Shown: positions 27,209 to 36,200, counted from the stretch's first letter. The stretch: 37,483 nt of DNA from an uncultured Phocaeicola sp. (GCA_944320815.1 CALUIZ010000031.1:1-37483), one strand, 5' to 3'. Notes: generated by a model not told the origin, from the letters alone. A program made the numbers and translations.

Positions 27209-28099
27209 ATGAACAAATACCTGCTGACTATACTTGTATTCCTTCTGGCTTCGTGCCAGCACAGTGCAGACAAAGAAGACGGACAAGCGACTCTGACCGT
27301 CACCATCGAACCACTCCGTTACTTCGTGCAGGCCATAGCCGGAGACTTGTTTCAGGTTACAAGCATTGTGCCGGAAGGAAGCAGTCCGGAGACTTACGAC
27401 CCTACCCCACAACAGCTTGTGACACTCTCGAAAAGCAGGGCCTGGCTCCGCATCGGACACATCGGGTTTGAAGAAGCGTGGACGGAACGGATCAGAGACA
27501 TCGCCCCCGGTCTGCTGTCCTACGACACGTCGGAAGGAATCGAACTGATCCAAAACTCCCACAGCCATGCGCACCATGTCCATGACACTGATCCGCACGT
27601 ATGGACTTCCGTACCCAACGCGCGTATAATCGCACGGAATATCTGCAAGGCATTGTGCGAGCTTGACGAAAGTCACCAGACCTATTACCACAACCGGCTG
27701 GACAGTCTATCGGAAGTGCTTGACCGCACCGAGAAAGAAATCCGGCACGACATGTCCGGCGCAGATCCGGCATTCGTCATCTACCATCCGGCACTGAGCT
27801 ATTTCGCAAGGGATTACGGACTGGAGCAGGTCTGCATCGAAGAGGAAGGGAAAGAGCCTTCGCCTGCCCATCTGCAAAGCCTCATCCGCACCTGCCGGAA
27901 AAAACATGTACGGACAGTCTTCATCCAGCAGGAATTCGACAGACGGAATGCTGAACTGATAGCGGAGGAGCTGGGTCTGCAGATTGTAACCATCAATCCA
28001 CTCAGCTACCACTGGGAGAAAGAAATGCTGCGGATAGCCAAAGCACTGAATGGAAACAAATCAAACAGCAACGACAATGGAAACCGGACCGATGATTAA
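27209..28099 (+). CDS. znuA: Zinc-type metal ABC transporter substrate-binding lipoprotein
   Basis: This 296-residue exported cluster A-I (ZnuA/TroA) binding protein has a lipobox ending LLASC at residue 16. His-rich residues at about 114-128 (HSHAHHVHDTDPHVW) match the metal-collecting loop typical of zinc-specific members. The segments VPEGSSPETYDPTP and IYHPALSYFARDYGL, with His ligands, match the family. It is anchored in the inner membrane or periplasm-facing. The 3' end overlaps the ATPase gene by eight bases. No permease is encoded next to the pair. Confidence 0.87.
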   Translation: MNKYLLTILVFLLASCQHSADKEDGQATLTVTIEPLRYFVQAIAGDLFQVTSIVPEGSSPETYDPTPQQLVTLSKSRAWLRIGHIGFEEAWTERIRDIAPGLLSYDTSEGIELIQNSHSHAHHVHDTDPHVWTSVPNARIIARNICKALCELDESHQTYYHNRLDSLSEVLDRTEKEIRHDMSGADPAFVIYHPALSYFARDYGLEQVCIEEEGKEPSPAHLQSLIRTCRKKHVRTVFIQQEFDRRNAELIAEELGLQIVTINPLSYHWEKEMLRIAKALNGNKSNSNDNGNRTDD

Positions 28100-28778
28100 A
28101 CTCTCTCACATTTTCGGAGGATACGAGGGAAAGACAGTGCTCCATGATGTCAATCTCGAAATAGGCTCCCATGACTTTCTGGGCATCATAGGACCTAACG
28201 GAGGAGGAAAGACGACGCTCGTCAAGCTGATGCTGGGACTGCTGAAACCCATGTCGGGAGACATCGAATTCCTGCACCACGGACGAAAAACGGATGAACT
28301 CTGCATAGGCTACCTTCCGCAATACAGCAGCATCGACAGGAAATTCCCGATTTCGGTGTATGACGTGATACTTTCAGGACTGAACAGACAGAAGTCGCTG
28401 TTCCGCCCTTTCACCCCGGAACAGCACGGGCTGGTGCGACAGACCATCGCACGCATGGGACTGGAAGGAATGGAACAGCGCGCCATCGGTGAACTGAGCG
28501 GAGGACAGATGCAGCGCGCCCTGCTGGGACGTGCACTGGTTTCAAACCCACAGGCTGTCATTCTGGACGAACCGAACACATACATTGACAAACGTTTTGA
28601 GACAAAGCTCTATTCGTTGCTGGAGGAAATCAACGGAGAATGTGCCGTCATCCTTGTAAGCCATGACATCAGTACCGTACTCACCCATGCGAAAAACATC
28701 GCCTACGTGAACGGGACGCTCCGCTATCATTCCGGCACGGACATATCCGACGGATGGATGAAAGAGTTCCTGTACTGA
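28092..28778 (+). CDS. znuC: Zinc-type metal ABC transporter ATP-binding protein
   Basis: This 228-residue ABC ATPase would power metal uptake through a permease. The Walker A GPNGGGKTT is at about 36-44, the Q-loop is in YLPQYSS, the signature LSGGQMQRA follows, and Walker B with LDEPNT leads to the H-loop HD in VSHDIS. ATG 28092 gives the usual MIKLSHIFGGYEGKT start and an eight-base overlap. In-frame ATGs at 28077 and 28050 are alternatives. Symbol is by likeness: the Mn and Zn branches are close. No membrane permease gene follows; the transcript runs into a hairpin. Confidence 0.87.
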   Translation: MIKLSHIFGGYEGKTVLHDVNLEIGSHDFLGIIGPNGGGKTTLVKLMLGLLKPMSGDIEFLHHGRKTDELCIGYLPQYSSIDRKFPISVYDVILSGLNRQKSLFRPFTPEQHGLVRQTIARMGLEGMEQRAIGELSGGQMQRALLGRALVSNPQAVILDEPNTYIDKRFETKLYSLLEEINGECAVILVSHDISTVLTHAKNIAYVNGTLRYHSGTDISDGWMKEFLY

Positions 28779-28801
28779 ACAAAAGGACATCAATCAAATT
28801 G

Positions 28802-28879
28802 AACGCGGGGCCACAGAAACACAGAGTTTGATTTGTCTGACAATCAAATCATATTCTCTGGTTTCCGTAGCCCCGCGTT
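28802..28879. repeat. Long imperfect hairpin after znuC, possible terminator
   Basis: A ten-bp GC-rich base (AACGCGGGGC at 28802-28811 with GCCCCGCGTT at 28870-28879) continues through two further short helices (GAAAC/GTTTC, CAGAG/CTCTG) to a tip stem of TTTGATT (28827-28833) with AATCAAA (28842-28848). A seven-base bulge lies on the 3' side. The first U-rich bases after it are interrupted by G, so it is a fair terminator or a dispersed palindrome. AATCAAA also occurs at 28792-28798 and could pair with the tip instead. Confidence 0.7.
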
Positions 28880-29039
28880 TGTTTGGGCTTAACATTCAGG
28901 CACTTTTTCGTAAAACGATTTGTACCCGGCATAAGAAATCCGTAATAGGAAAACATTTGGATTCCTTACACCGAACCAACAAACTCAATATTCCCTGTTC
29001 CGTGACAAAGGCCGCAAGTTGGTTGTAGGGCTGTTCGGT

Positions 29040-29438
29040 TCAGTATATTTTCTCGTACACATCGCCGCCATCGGTCACGAGCCTGCCACCGCTGTAAGTA
29101 AACGTAGTGTTGATATTGCTCCCGCTTACGCTGCCGTCGTCCCACGCTCCAGTGCTTGAACCTTTGCATATCACCTTGTCGCCACTGAACTCAAAGGTAA
29201 AGTAGCCTTGGTGGAGCGACACATTGCCCTCCATGCGGTATTCCCCCGTACCGTCCTCATAGAACGTGTAATAGCGGTAAACACGGTTCTGATGGTTATT
29301 ACAGTAGGTTCCGCAGAAGCCCGACGGTATGCTGCCGCCCTCATCGTCCTTGCTGCATGCCTGCACCGAAAAAGCCACGAGCATGGCGAAAACGGCGAGC
29401 ATCATCGTTCTTATGTAATCAAAAAATGTTTTTCTCAT
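29040..29438 (-). CDS. Small lipoprotein, lipocalin-like pattern
   Basis: This 132-residue predicted lipoprotein has a hydrophobic signal ending FSVQAC at 28 and then SKDDEGG, an acidic stretch just after the Cys that fits the Bacteroidetes surface-export signal (LES) loosely. The mature part is beta-rich (YRYYTFYEDGTGEYRMEG, GYFTFEFSGDKVICKG), a pattern common in small Bacteroidetes lipocalin-like domains. I do not recognise a named family. It is the last gene of the five-gene - strand cluster, 57 bases after the preceding gene. No clear terminator is seen at its end. Confidence 0.75.
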   Translation of the reverse strand: MRKTFFDYIRTMMLAVFAMLVAFSVQACSKDDEGGSIPSGFCGTYCNNHQNRVYRYYTFYEDGTGEYRMEGNVSLHQGYFTFEFSGDKVICKGSSTGAWDDGSVSGSNINTTFTYSGGRLVTDGGDVYEKIY

Positions 29439-29495
29439 CGTACTTGTTGTTTTTCAGTTCGTTGTAGTATTGTCACATGTTAGTTAAAGGCTGTG

Positions 29496-30029
29496 TCAGT
29501 CCACCTTTACGTAGCGTCGGAAGCTCGACGGACCGTCATAAACATAGTAAAGAAGCATGGTCCTGCCGCCATCCTCGAAATACACTTCATAAGGAGCTTC
29601 CGCTCCGCTATCGTATTCCATTATGTGTATCAGGTTGCCGCTGCCAAGCCACCACTCATAATCGGATACGAACCTGAAGCCGCCGTTGGTAAACAAGCGC
29701 GTCTGGCCTTCGCCCCTTTTGCCGTCCCACTCGTCGGTGAAGAACACCCTCTGCCATTCGCTGTTAGGGTCATCCTCGACATCGACTTGCGAGCCTGTCA
29801 CAGTCTCTGTCAGCTTCCATACGCCGAAGAACATTTCGGGCTGGTATATCGACTGCTGGTTTTCTTCTTCACCGCCGGTCTGCGACCCGTCGATTATATC
29901 CGTGCCATTGTCCTCATCGTCGCCTCCGCACGAGACCGCCGTTAGCGCAAGGCAGAGCAACACTACCCATCCCATAGCCGTGGCCGCATGCCTTGCTGCC
30001 CCGGCTAAATTTGCAAATATCTTTTTCAT
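29496..30029 (-). CDS. Lipoprotein of unknown function, lipocalin-like start
   Basis: This 177-residue predicted lipoprotein has a lipobox ending TAVSC at 34, then GGDDEDNG, an acidic tract of the kind linked to export to the cell surface. The mature protein begins FFGVWKLTETVTG, which resembles the first strand of lipocalin-like domains. It continues with Trp/Tyr-rich strands (WWLGSGN, MLLYYVYDG). No catalytic motif is visible. It follows the 30040 gene by ten bases, so the two should be co-transcribed. The function cannot be given from sequence. Confidence 0.75.
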   Translation of the reverse strand: MKKIFANLAGAARHAATAMGWVVLLCLALTAVSCGGDDEDNGTDIIDGSQTGGEEENQQSIYQPEMFFGVWKLTETVTGSQVDVEDDPNSEWQRVFFTDEWDGKRGEGQTRLFTNGGFRFVSDYEWWLGSGNLIHIMEYDSGAEAPYEVYFEDGGRTMLLYYVYDGPSSFRRYVKVD

Positions 30030-30039
30030 CTTGTCTTTT

Positions 30040-30780
30040 TTAGTTGTTCCGCTTTGCCCTTTCCCTTATCGTCTTGAGCCATGCGGCAAAATCACCGCCG
30101 GCCGCTGTCGAGCGCGTGCGCCCGTCATACATCACAGTAAGCGTGCCGTCGAAGAAGAAGCTGCCCGTGGTCTGGCGCGAGTTGATGTCGATACCGTGCT
30201 CAAGGCTGCTGAAGAGATTCATGTCCTCAGCCTCTATGCGGTAAGAGCCGTCGCCAGTCTTGGTTATCGTCATTTGCGAGGGGCGGTCGCCCGACCAGTC
30301 GTGGGTGTACCAGAGGCTCGGGTCATCCTCGTCATCGTAAGTACCGTTGACCAAGGTGTAGAGGTCGATGTGTGTCTCCATCTCAAAGTTGAACTCCGCT
30401 TCGCCCGTCACATCCCGGCCCGTACCGTTGACGGTTCCCGTAGGTATGTCTGAGACATCATCGAAGTATATGCCGGCCATGTTAAAGTACGTGCCGGGCT
30501 TTACCTCATCGGGGTGAGTGAAGTAATATATCATGTCGACATCGTAGAACACCAAGGAAACTTCGTTTTCATCGAATTCGGAGTATGCGTAGCCAAAGTC
30601 ATACTTCTCACCGTCGGCCTCGAAATAGCAAGTGTTAACATCGTCACTTCCACCGCCGGAACCGCCGCCGTTGTCGTCATCGTCGGAGCATGAGGCGAAG
30701 CCCACGCAGCAAACCAACCCAACGAACAGGCCGAAAGCCAGCCCGGCCGTCTTTGTCATATAATAAGTAATCTTTTTCAT
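30040..30780 (-). CDS. Surface-type lipoprotein with acidic export signal
   Basis: This 246-residue predicted lipoprotein has its lipobox ending GFASC at 31, followed by SDDDDN. That is a close match to the Bacteroides surface lipoprotein export signal (a Ser then three or more Asp/Glu after the Cys), so it is predicted to face the outside. A Gly/Ser-rich linker (GGGSGGGSDD) precedes a mature part rich in aromatic and acidic residues, with FFFDGTLTVMYDG near the C-terminus suggesting beta structure. No family recognised. The 3' neighbour starts ten bases on; the 5' neighbour overlaps by four bases (ATGA). Confidence 0.75.
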   Translation of the reverse strand: MKKITYYMTKTAGLAFGLFVGLVCCVGFASCSDDDDNGGGSGGGSDDVNTCYFEADGEKYDFGYAYSEFDENEVSLVFYDVDMIYYFTHPDEVKPGTYFNMAGIYFDDVSDIPTGTVNGTGRDVTGEAEFNFEMETHIDLYTLVNGTYDDEDDPSLWYTHDWSGDRPSQMTITKTGDGSYRIEAEDMNLFSSLEHGIDINSRQTTGSFFFDGTLTVMYDGRTRSTAAGGDFAAWLKTIRERAKRNN

Positions 30781-31475
30781 AATCCGTTGACTTTATATGC
30801 TTCAAGTATTATAGGCCTGTTTTCACCCATGTAATTTATTTCTTGCCTGATGATTCCCATGCCGGGGGCGATGTACATCACTTCGTCGTCGTTGATGTCC
30901 ATTCTTTGGAACTTGCCTTTCACGTTACCCGTCACTTTCAGGCAGTGAAACTTGCCGGCTGGTGTCTCAAGGTCTACTTCCTCGACAACCTTGAAGCCAC
31001 TGTATGTAAGTTCGTTCTTAAATGTCATGGCCATGGCTTTGTTTTCGTAGTTGAGCGTTCCGCCTTCAATAGTGTCGCCCACCTTCAGTGTCGCAGGCAT
31101 CTTGAGTATATAGCCGTGTCTATTTTCCCCTCCGGTTGCAAGTCCAAGGTCCATTGTCATGTAATACGCCCCGCTTTCAAGCGTCATTGACGACAGCAGT
31201 CCGTCACCGAATCCAGCGAATGCCGCTGTCTTTGAGGGTTTCTCCTTTTTGTTGAGCATGGTCCACAGAATAGTTACGATGTCCTTTCCGTTTTCCGACT
31301 TGTTGTCTTGCACCGTTGTTACAATGTAGCACATAAGTTTCTGTTTCTTACCGTATTTATATGAATATTGTATGCTTGCCCCTTTTTTCGTCAAGGCATA
31401 ACCTTGCGTATTCTGCGCAAGGCAGACTGCGCAAGTAAGTAAGACAGTCATTAATAAAGAAAAAAACTTTTTCAT
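30777..31475 (-). CDS. Exported DUF3108-like beta protein
   Basis: This 232-residue protein has a cleavable signal peptide (about 1-20, ending CLAQ) rather than a lipobox. The mature part resembles the DUF3108-like group: ALTKKGASIQYSYKYGKKQK, then ETPAGKFHCLKVTGNVKG, and near the end YIAPGMGIIRQE. Proteins of this group are predicted periplasmic or outer-membrane-associated with unknown role. The last codon overlaps the start of the next lipoprotein gene by four bases, which couples it to the surface lipoprotein. The first gene of the cluster lies 40 bases upstream. Confidence 0.72.
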   Translation of the reverse strand: MKKFFSLLMTVLLTCAVCLAQNTQGYALTKKGASIQYSYKYGKKQKLMCYIVTTVQDNKSENGKDIVTILWTMLNKKEKPSKTAAFAGFGDGLLSSMTLESGAYYMTMDLGLATGGENRHGYILKMPATLKVGDTIEGGTLNYENKAMAMTFKNELTYSGFKVVEEVDLETPAGKFHCLKVTGNVKGKFQRMDINDDEVMYIAPGMGIIRQEINYMGENRPIILEAYKVNGL

Positions 31476-31515
31476 TTTCTTGTTTTTTATGCGTTTGACT
31501 TAATGTTGACTAAGT

Positions 31516-32088
31516 TTACATAACCCATGAGAGACCTATCGTGAAATAGTCGGAAGTGTATTCTTTCTTGAACTTGAATTTGTTGAAGTCCCACCTGTAA
31601 CCGCCGACGAGCGAGAGGTAATCGCTGCCGAGCTTGAACAGTTTCACTCCGAGGAGAGGTGTGAGGAAAAGACCGAAGTCGCCGTTTGATTCCTTTTCGT
31701 CGCCTTCCTTGACTTTCGCCGTTGCGTGCAGATATTGCACACCTGCGCGTCCTTCTATATACAGCCACTTGTTGAACCAGTAACGGTATTGTCCGCCTAT
31801 GCCCGCCGACCATGAGCTTACGTCGATATAATCATTGTCTGCCGAACCGAACGAAAGATCAACTAACAGGTATTTAAAAGCGAAATTAAGCCCGATACCG
31901 TATCCGTTTTCGATACTTTGGTAGTCTATTCCTGCCCCGCTGTTCAGGTAGTTCACTTCGTCATCATGACCGTGCGCCGTAGAAATTTGCGTAGTTGCGG
32001 TGCGGTTAACGTCGTCCGAGATTACTTTCTGCGCATCAACCGTTGCGGTGATGAATAATGCGCAGGCGAAAAATAAAAATTTTTTCAT
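31516..32088 (-). CDS. Small outer-membrane beta-barrel protein
   Basis: This 190-residue protein has a signal peptide (about 1-19, ending TVDAQ) and a string of amphipathic strands: GYGIGLNFAFKYLLVDLSFG, WSAGIGGQYRYWFNKWLYIEGRAG and GDFGLFLTPLLGVKLF. It ends with the aromatic-type strand YFTIGLSWVM, an expected C-terminal barrel signature. This fits an eight-stranded OmpA/opacity-like barrel, although no ligand or partner is evident. It is the first gene of the five-gene - strand cluster and could provide an outer-membrane anchor for the lipoproteins that follow. Confidence 0.75.
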   Translation of the reverse strand: MKKFLFFACALFITATVDAQKVISDDVNRTATTQISTAHGHDDEVNYLNSGAGIDYQSIENGYGIGLNFAFKYLLVDLSFGSADNDYIDVSSWSAGIGGQYRYWFNKWLYIEGRAGVQYLHATAKVKEGDEKESNGDFGLFLTPLLGVKLFKLGSDYLSLVGGYRWDFNKFKFKKEYTSDYFTIGLSWVM

Positions 32089-32507
32089 TGTGTTTTGTCA
32101 TTGCGGCGTCGGCCCCGTGTCGCCAAGTGATAATATTAGTGTGGTCCGCATACAAAAAAACGTGGAGCCGTGCCTGCTGCCCGTCCCACGATCCGAAGGC
32201 TCTCGCATTGCCCAAGTTTGTCGGAACGAGCAACGCCGAAAGCCCCACGCCGATGTCAATATGTACGTATGCCCTATGTGCCCGCCGACTTTACACCATG
32301 TAAAACCGACAGGACACAATGCGGACTGTGCATTAACATCCCAGGGGCGTTCCCGTTGCTTTGTCCTTGACAAACTTTTGTGAACTTGCGAGATTCCCGG
32401 ATCGTCAAGACCAAAGCGTCAGTAAACGCCTTTGTGTATGAAAACATCCCACCCACCGCCTCTTCTGCGTGCCTCTAGGGGCACGACTATGGCGTGGAGA
32501 GACACTG
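32089..32507 (-). other. Long leader or gene-free region upstream of the barrel gene
   Basis: Reading on the - strand from the -7 box at 32508-32515, about 410 bases precede the barrel ATG. No ORF here has a convincing start and family match. The ORF-like stretches at 32098-32373 and 32036-32248 are Cys/Arg/His-rich without domain character. A six-bp hairpin (CGTGCC/GGCACG, 32468-32485) lies near the predicted 5' end. The region could be an untranslated leader, an old gene remnant or a dispersed repeat. Confidence 0.4.
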
Positions 32508-32515
32508 CAAATGTA
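32508..32515 (-). promoter_or_regulatory. Tentative -7 element for the exported-protein cluster
   Basis: TACATTTG on the - strand matches TAnnTTTG. No TTG lies at the usual 19-21 base distance upstream. With this box the transcript would carry a leader of about 410 nt before the barrel gene. A chance match is possible. Confidence 0.35.
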
Positions 32516-32606
32516 ATGATTTTTCGTCAATTACGCAGCCTTTACAAGAAATTTTTAATCCAAATCGCGCGTCTCTTTTAACATCCTATCAATATGCCAT
32601 TGACAC

Positions 32607-32681
32607 GTAGGGGCGGACCCGTGTGTCCGCCCAGCTGCATTATCATGGTCTCATCGGGCAGACACACGGGTCTGCCCCTAC
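32607..32681. repeat. REP-like pair of inverted hairpins
   Basis: Two 26-base arms (32607-32632 and 32656-32681) are inverted copies separated by 23 bases. Each arm is itself a hairpin: GGGCGGAC/GTCCGCCC in the left and GGGCAGAC/GTCTGCCC in the right, with six-base loops that are reverse complements. The arms differ only by a G-C to A-T pair in the stem. The layout matches twin REP elements (REPIN-like). No transposase is nearby. Confidence 0.85.
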
Positions 32682-33163
32682 AGCAATGAAAAAGCCATAC
32701 CAAATCACACGGTTCTTTCATTGGGCAGAGTCAACCAGCAAGTGTAACATTACAAAATAACGAGTTCAGTAAAAACGATTCAAGCCATTTTTAGTATGAT
32801 AAGAACATAAGAGCCCTTCTCTAATACCATAAAAATAACAAATCAAACAACAGGCAGAGCCGGTTTACCATGCCTTATCAACTCCCACAAAAAACAGTTT
32901 CTCAAAGTCATCCGTTACGGGCTGATTTCAGCACCGGCTTATCCGGGCAAAACAAAAGGATACTTCAACGGAAACAGCCGCCTGCTCCGGCTGAAACAAA
33001 AGGGTATTTCCAGACGAAGAAACGCATCCGGAAAAACAGATATCCGGACAGACGGGTTCCCGTCCATGGCACCGACGGAGAAGGTCACAACCGTTAAAAT
33101 TTCCATAAACTGCTAACTTTCATCATATTCAGACGAGATATACGGTATATCACATTTTTATAT
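32682..33163. other. AT-richer intergenic region, no convincing gene
   Basis: About 480 bases lie between the twin hairpins and the DUF2723 promoter. A frame at 32870-33097 is open but lacks any recognisable domain. Two near-identical 17-base stretches (32950-32966 and 32994-33010, two differences, 44 bases apart) both begin AAACAAAAGG. They sit in different frames, which argues against a conserved coding sequence or suggests a decayed one. No other signal was found. Confidence 0.5.
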
Positions 33164-33171
33164 TATCTTTG
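33164..33171 (+). promoter_or_regulatory. -7 element for the DUF2723 gene
   Basis: TATCTTTG matches TAnnTTTG and lies 36 bases before ATG 33208. It makes that ATG, not an earlier frame opening at 33169, the natural start. Confidence 0.6.
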
Positions 33172-33207
33172 CCGCATTGGAAACAAAAAAGAGAAACCGA
33201 ATATTCA

Positions 33208-36200
33208 ATGAAACAGTACGACAAGATTAACAATGCGGTGGGCTGGCTCGTGTTTGCCATTGCGGCATTCACTTACTGCATGACCATCGAACCTACCGCA
33301 AGCTTCTGGGATTGTCCCGAATTCATCACCACCGGTTATAAACTGGAAGTCGGCCATCCGCCCGGCGCACCGTTCTTCATGCTCACAGCCAATCTGTTCA
33401 GCCAGTTCGCAAGCGACCCCTCACAGGTAGCCAAGATGGTGAACATCATGAGCGCACTGATGAGTGCGGCCTGCATCCTGTTCCTTTTCTGGAGCATCAC
33501 GTGTCTGGCAAAAAAACTGGTATGCCCGAAAGATGAAGACCTGACGACAGGCAAACTGATTACAATCATGGCTTCTGGCATGGTGGGCGCACTGGCCTAC
33601 ACATGGAGCGACACATTCTGGTTCAGTGCCGTAGAAGGCGAAGTGTATGCTTATTCCAGCCTCTTCACCGCTCTCGTGTTCTGGCTCATCCTGAAGTGGG
33701 AGAACCGGGCTGACGAACCGCACAGCGACCGCTGGCTGGTGCTCATCGCCTATCTGACAGGACTTTCGGTAGGTGTGCATCTGCTGAACCTGCTCTGCAT
33801 CCCGGCTATCGTACTGGTATATTACTACAAGAAGAATCCCCATGCCAGCCTGAAAGGCAGTCTGCTGGCACTGTGCGGGTCCATGGTGCTGGTAGCTGTA
33901 GTGCTCTACGGCATCGTGCCGGGCATTGTGAAAGTGGGCGGATGGTTCGAACTGCTGTTCGTCAACAACTTCGGATGCACGTTCAATACAGGCGTCATCA
34001 TTTATATGGTGATACTTGCGGCAAGCATCATCTGGGGCGTTTACGAGAGCTACACCGTAAAGAGCCGCAAACGCATGAACATCTCCTTCCTCACCACCGT
34101 AGGTCTGCTGGGCATCCCCTTCTACGGACACGGATGGAGCAGCGTGTTCATCGGAATCATCGTGCTGGCCGTACTGGCTCTCTATCTCTTCGCCAACGTG
34201 GGAGAGAAATACCGTGTGAGCGCACGCACGCTGAATACCACGCTTCTGGCCATGATGATGATTGTGGTGGGCTACTCTTCCTATGCGGTCATCGTCATCC
34301 GCTCGTCGGCCAACACGCCGATGGACCAGAACTCTCCCGAAGACATCTTTACGCTGGGCGAGTATCTGGGACGTGAACAATATGGTACCCGTCCGCTGTT
34401 CTACGGACAGACCTACGCATCGAAACCCGCCCTGAAAGTGGTGGACGACGGATGTATCTACGATGTGGAGGAAGGCGCACCCGTCTACCAGCGCAAGGAG
34501 AAAGAAACTCCGGACGAAAAGGACAGCTACGAAATCGTACGCCACAAGACAGACTACAAATATGCGCAGAACATGATTTTTCCGCGCATGTACAGTGACA
34601 CCCATGCGGCGGCCTATGAAAGCTGGGTGGGCGGAATACAAGGCCGTCAGGTTCCTTACGACCAGTGCGGAGAAACCATCATGGTGAAGATACCGACCCA
34701 ATGGGACAACATCAAGTTCTTCTTCATCTACCAGCTCAACTACATGTACTGGCGGTATTTCATGTGGAACTTCGCCGGACGGCAGAACGACATACAGGGA
34801 CAGGGAGAGATTGAGCACGGCAACTGGATTACAGGAATCCCGTTCGTCGACAAAATGCTGGTGGGCGACCAGAGTCTTCTTCCTTCCGACCTGAAAGACA
34901 ACAAGGCGCACAACGTATTCTACTGCCTGCCGCTTATCCTCGGAATCATCGGTCTGTTCTGGCAGGCATACAAGGGTGAACGGGGCATACAACAGTTCTG
35001 GATTGTGTTCTTCCTGTTCTTCATGACGGGACTTGCCATCGTACTCTATCTGAACCAGACTCCCCAGCAGCCACGCGAACGCGACTATGCATACGCAGGG
35101 TCGTTCTATGCGTTCACAATCTGGATAGGATTGGGAGTGGCAGCCATCACCGAATGGCTCACCCGGAAGAAGATGAAGGAAACCATGGCCGCCACCATTG
35201 CGGGAGTGGTCTGTCTGCTCGTACCGATACAGATGGTAAGCCAGACATGGGATGACCATGACCGGAGCGGACGCTACACCTGCCGCGACTTCGGACAGAA
35301 CTATCTGAACTCCGTACAGACGGAAGGCAATCCGATTATCTTCACTAACGGAGACAATGACACCTTCCCTCTCTGGTACAACCAGGAAACGGAAGGGTTC
35401 CGCACTGACGTGCGCGTCTGCAACCTGAGCTACCTGCAGACCGACTGGTATATCGACCAGATGCGGCGTCCGGCCTACGACTCGCCGTCCGTACCCATCA
35501 ACTGGGAACGAATCGACTATGTCTCAGGACACAACGAAGCTGTATATGTACGCCCGGAAGCCATGGCGACCATTGAAGAGTTCTACAAACAGAATCCGGA
35601 GGAGGCCAGAAAAGAGTTCGGCGACAATCCGTATGAACTGAAGAACATTCTGGAGCATTGGGTACGCTCTCCCAAAGCGGATCTTCAGATGATTCCTACA
35701 GACAGTATCGTAGTGAAACTGGACAAGGAAGCCATCAAACGTTCCGGCATGATGACTCCGGACTCTATCCCTGACTATATGCACATCTCGCTCAAGGGGA
35801 AACATATCCTCTACAAGAGTGAACTGATGATGCTGGAAATGCTGGCCAACACCAACTGGGAGCGTCCGCTCTATATGGCCATCACGGTGGGCGCGGACAA
35901 CCAGCTCAACCTGAGCAACAACTTTGTGCAGGAAGGACTGGCATACCGCATCACTCCGTTCACGCATAACCAGTTGGGCGCACGCATCGATTCGGAGAAG
36001 ATGTATGACAATCTGATGCACAAGTTCAAGTTTGGCGGAATAAACAACCCCGACATTTATCTGGACGAGACCGTGCTGCGCATGTGTGACACGCACCGCC
36101 GGATGTTCGTGTCATTGGCCAGCCAGCTCATCCGCGAAGGGAAGAAGGACAAGGCACTTGAAGTGCTGGACTATTGCGAGAAAGTGATTCCAAGCACAAC

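Noticed and set aside
32098..32373. 91-residue - strand ORF
   Set aside because: It has a high Cys/Arg/Trp content, lacks domain character, and sits in the long leader. Kept only as a note within the leader entry.
32870..33097. 75-residue + strand ORF
   Set aside because: No domain, no promoter fit, and the repeat within it lies in two different frames. Kept as an intergenic note.
33421..35259. 612-residue open frame on the - strand
   Set aside because: It lies antisense within the DUF2723 gene, is Cys/His-rich without a domain, and arises from the strong codon bias of the + strand gene.
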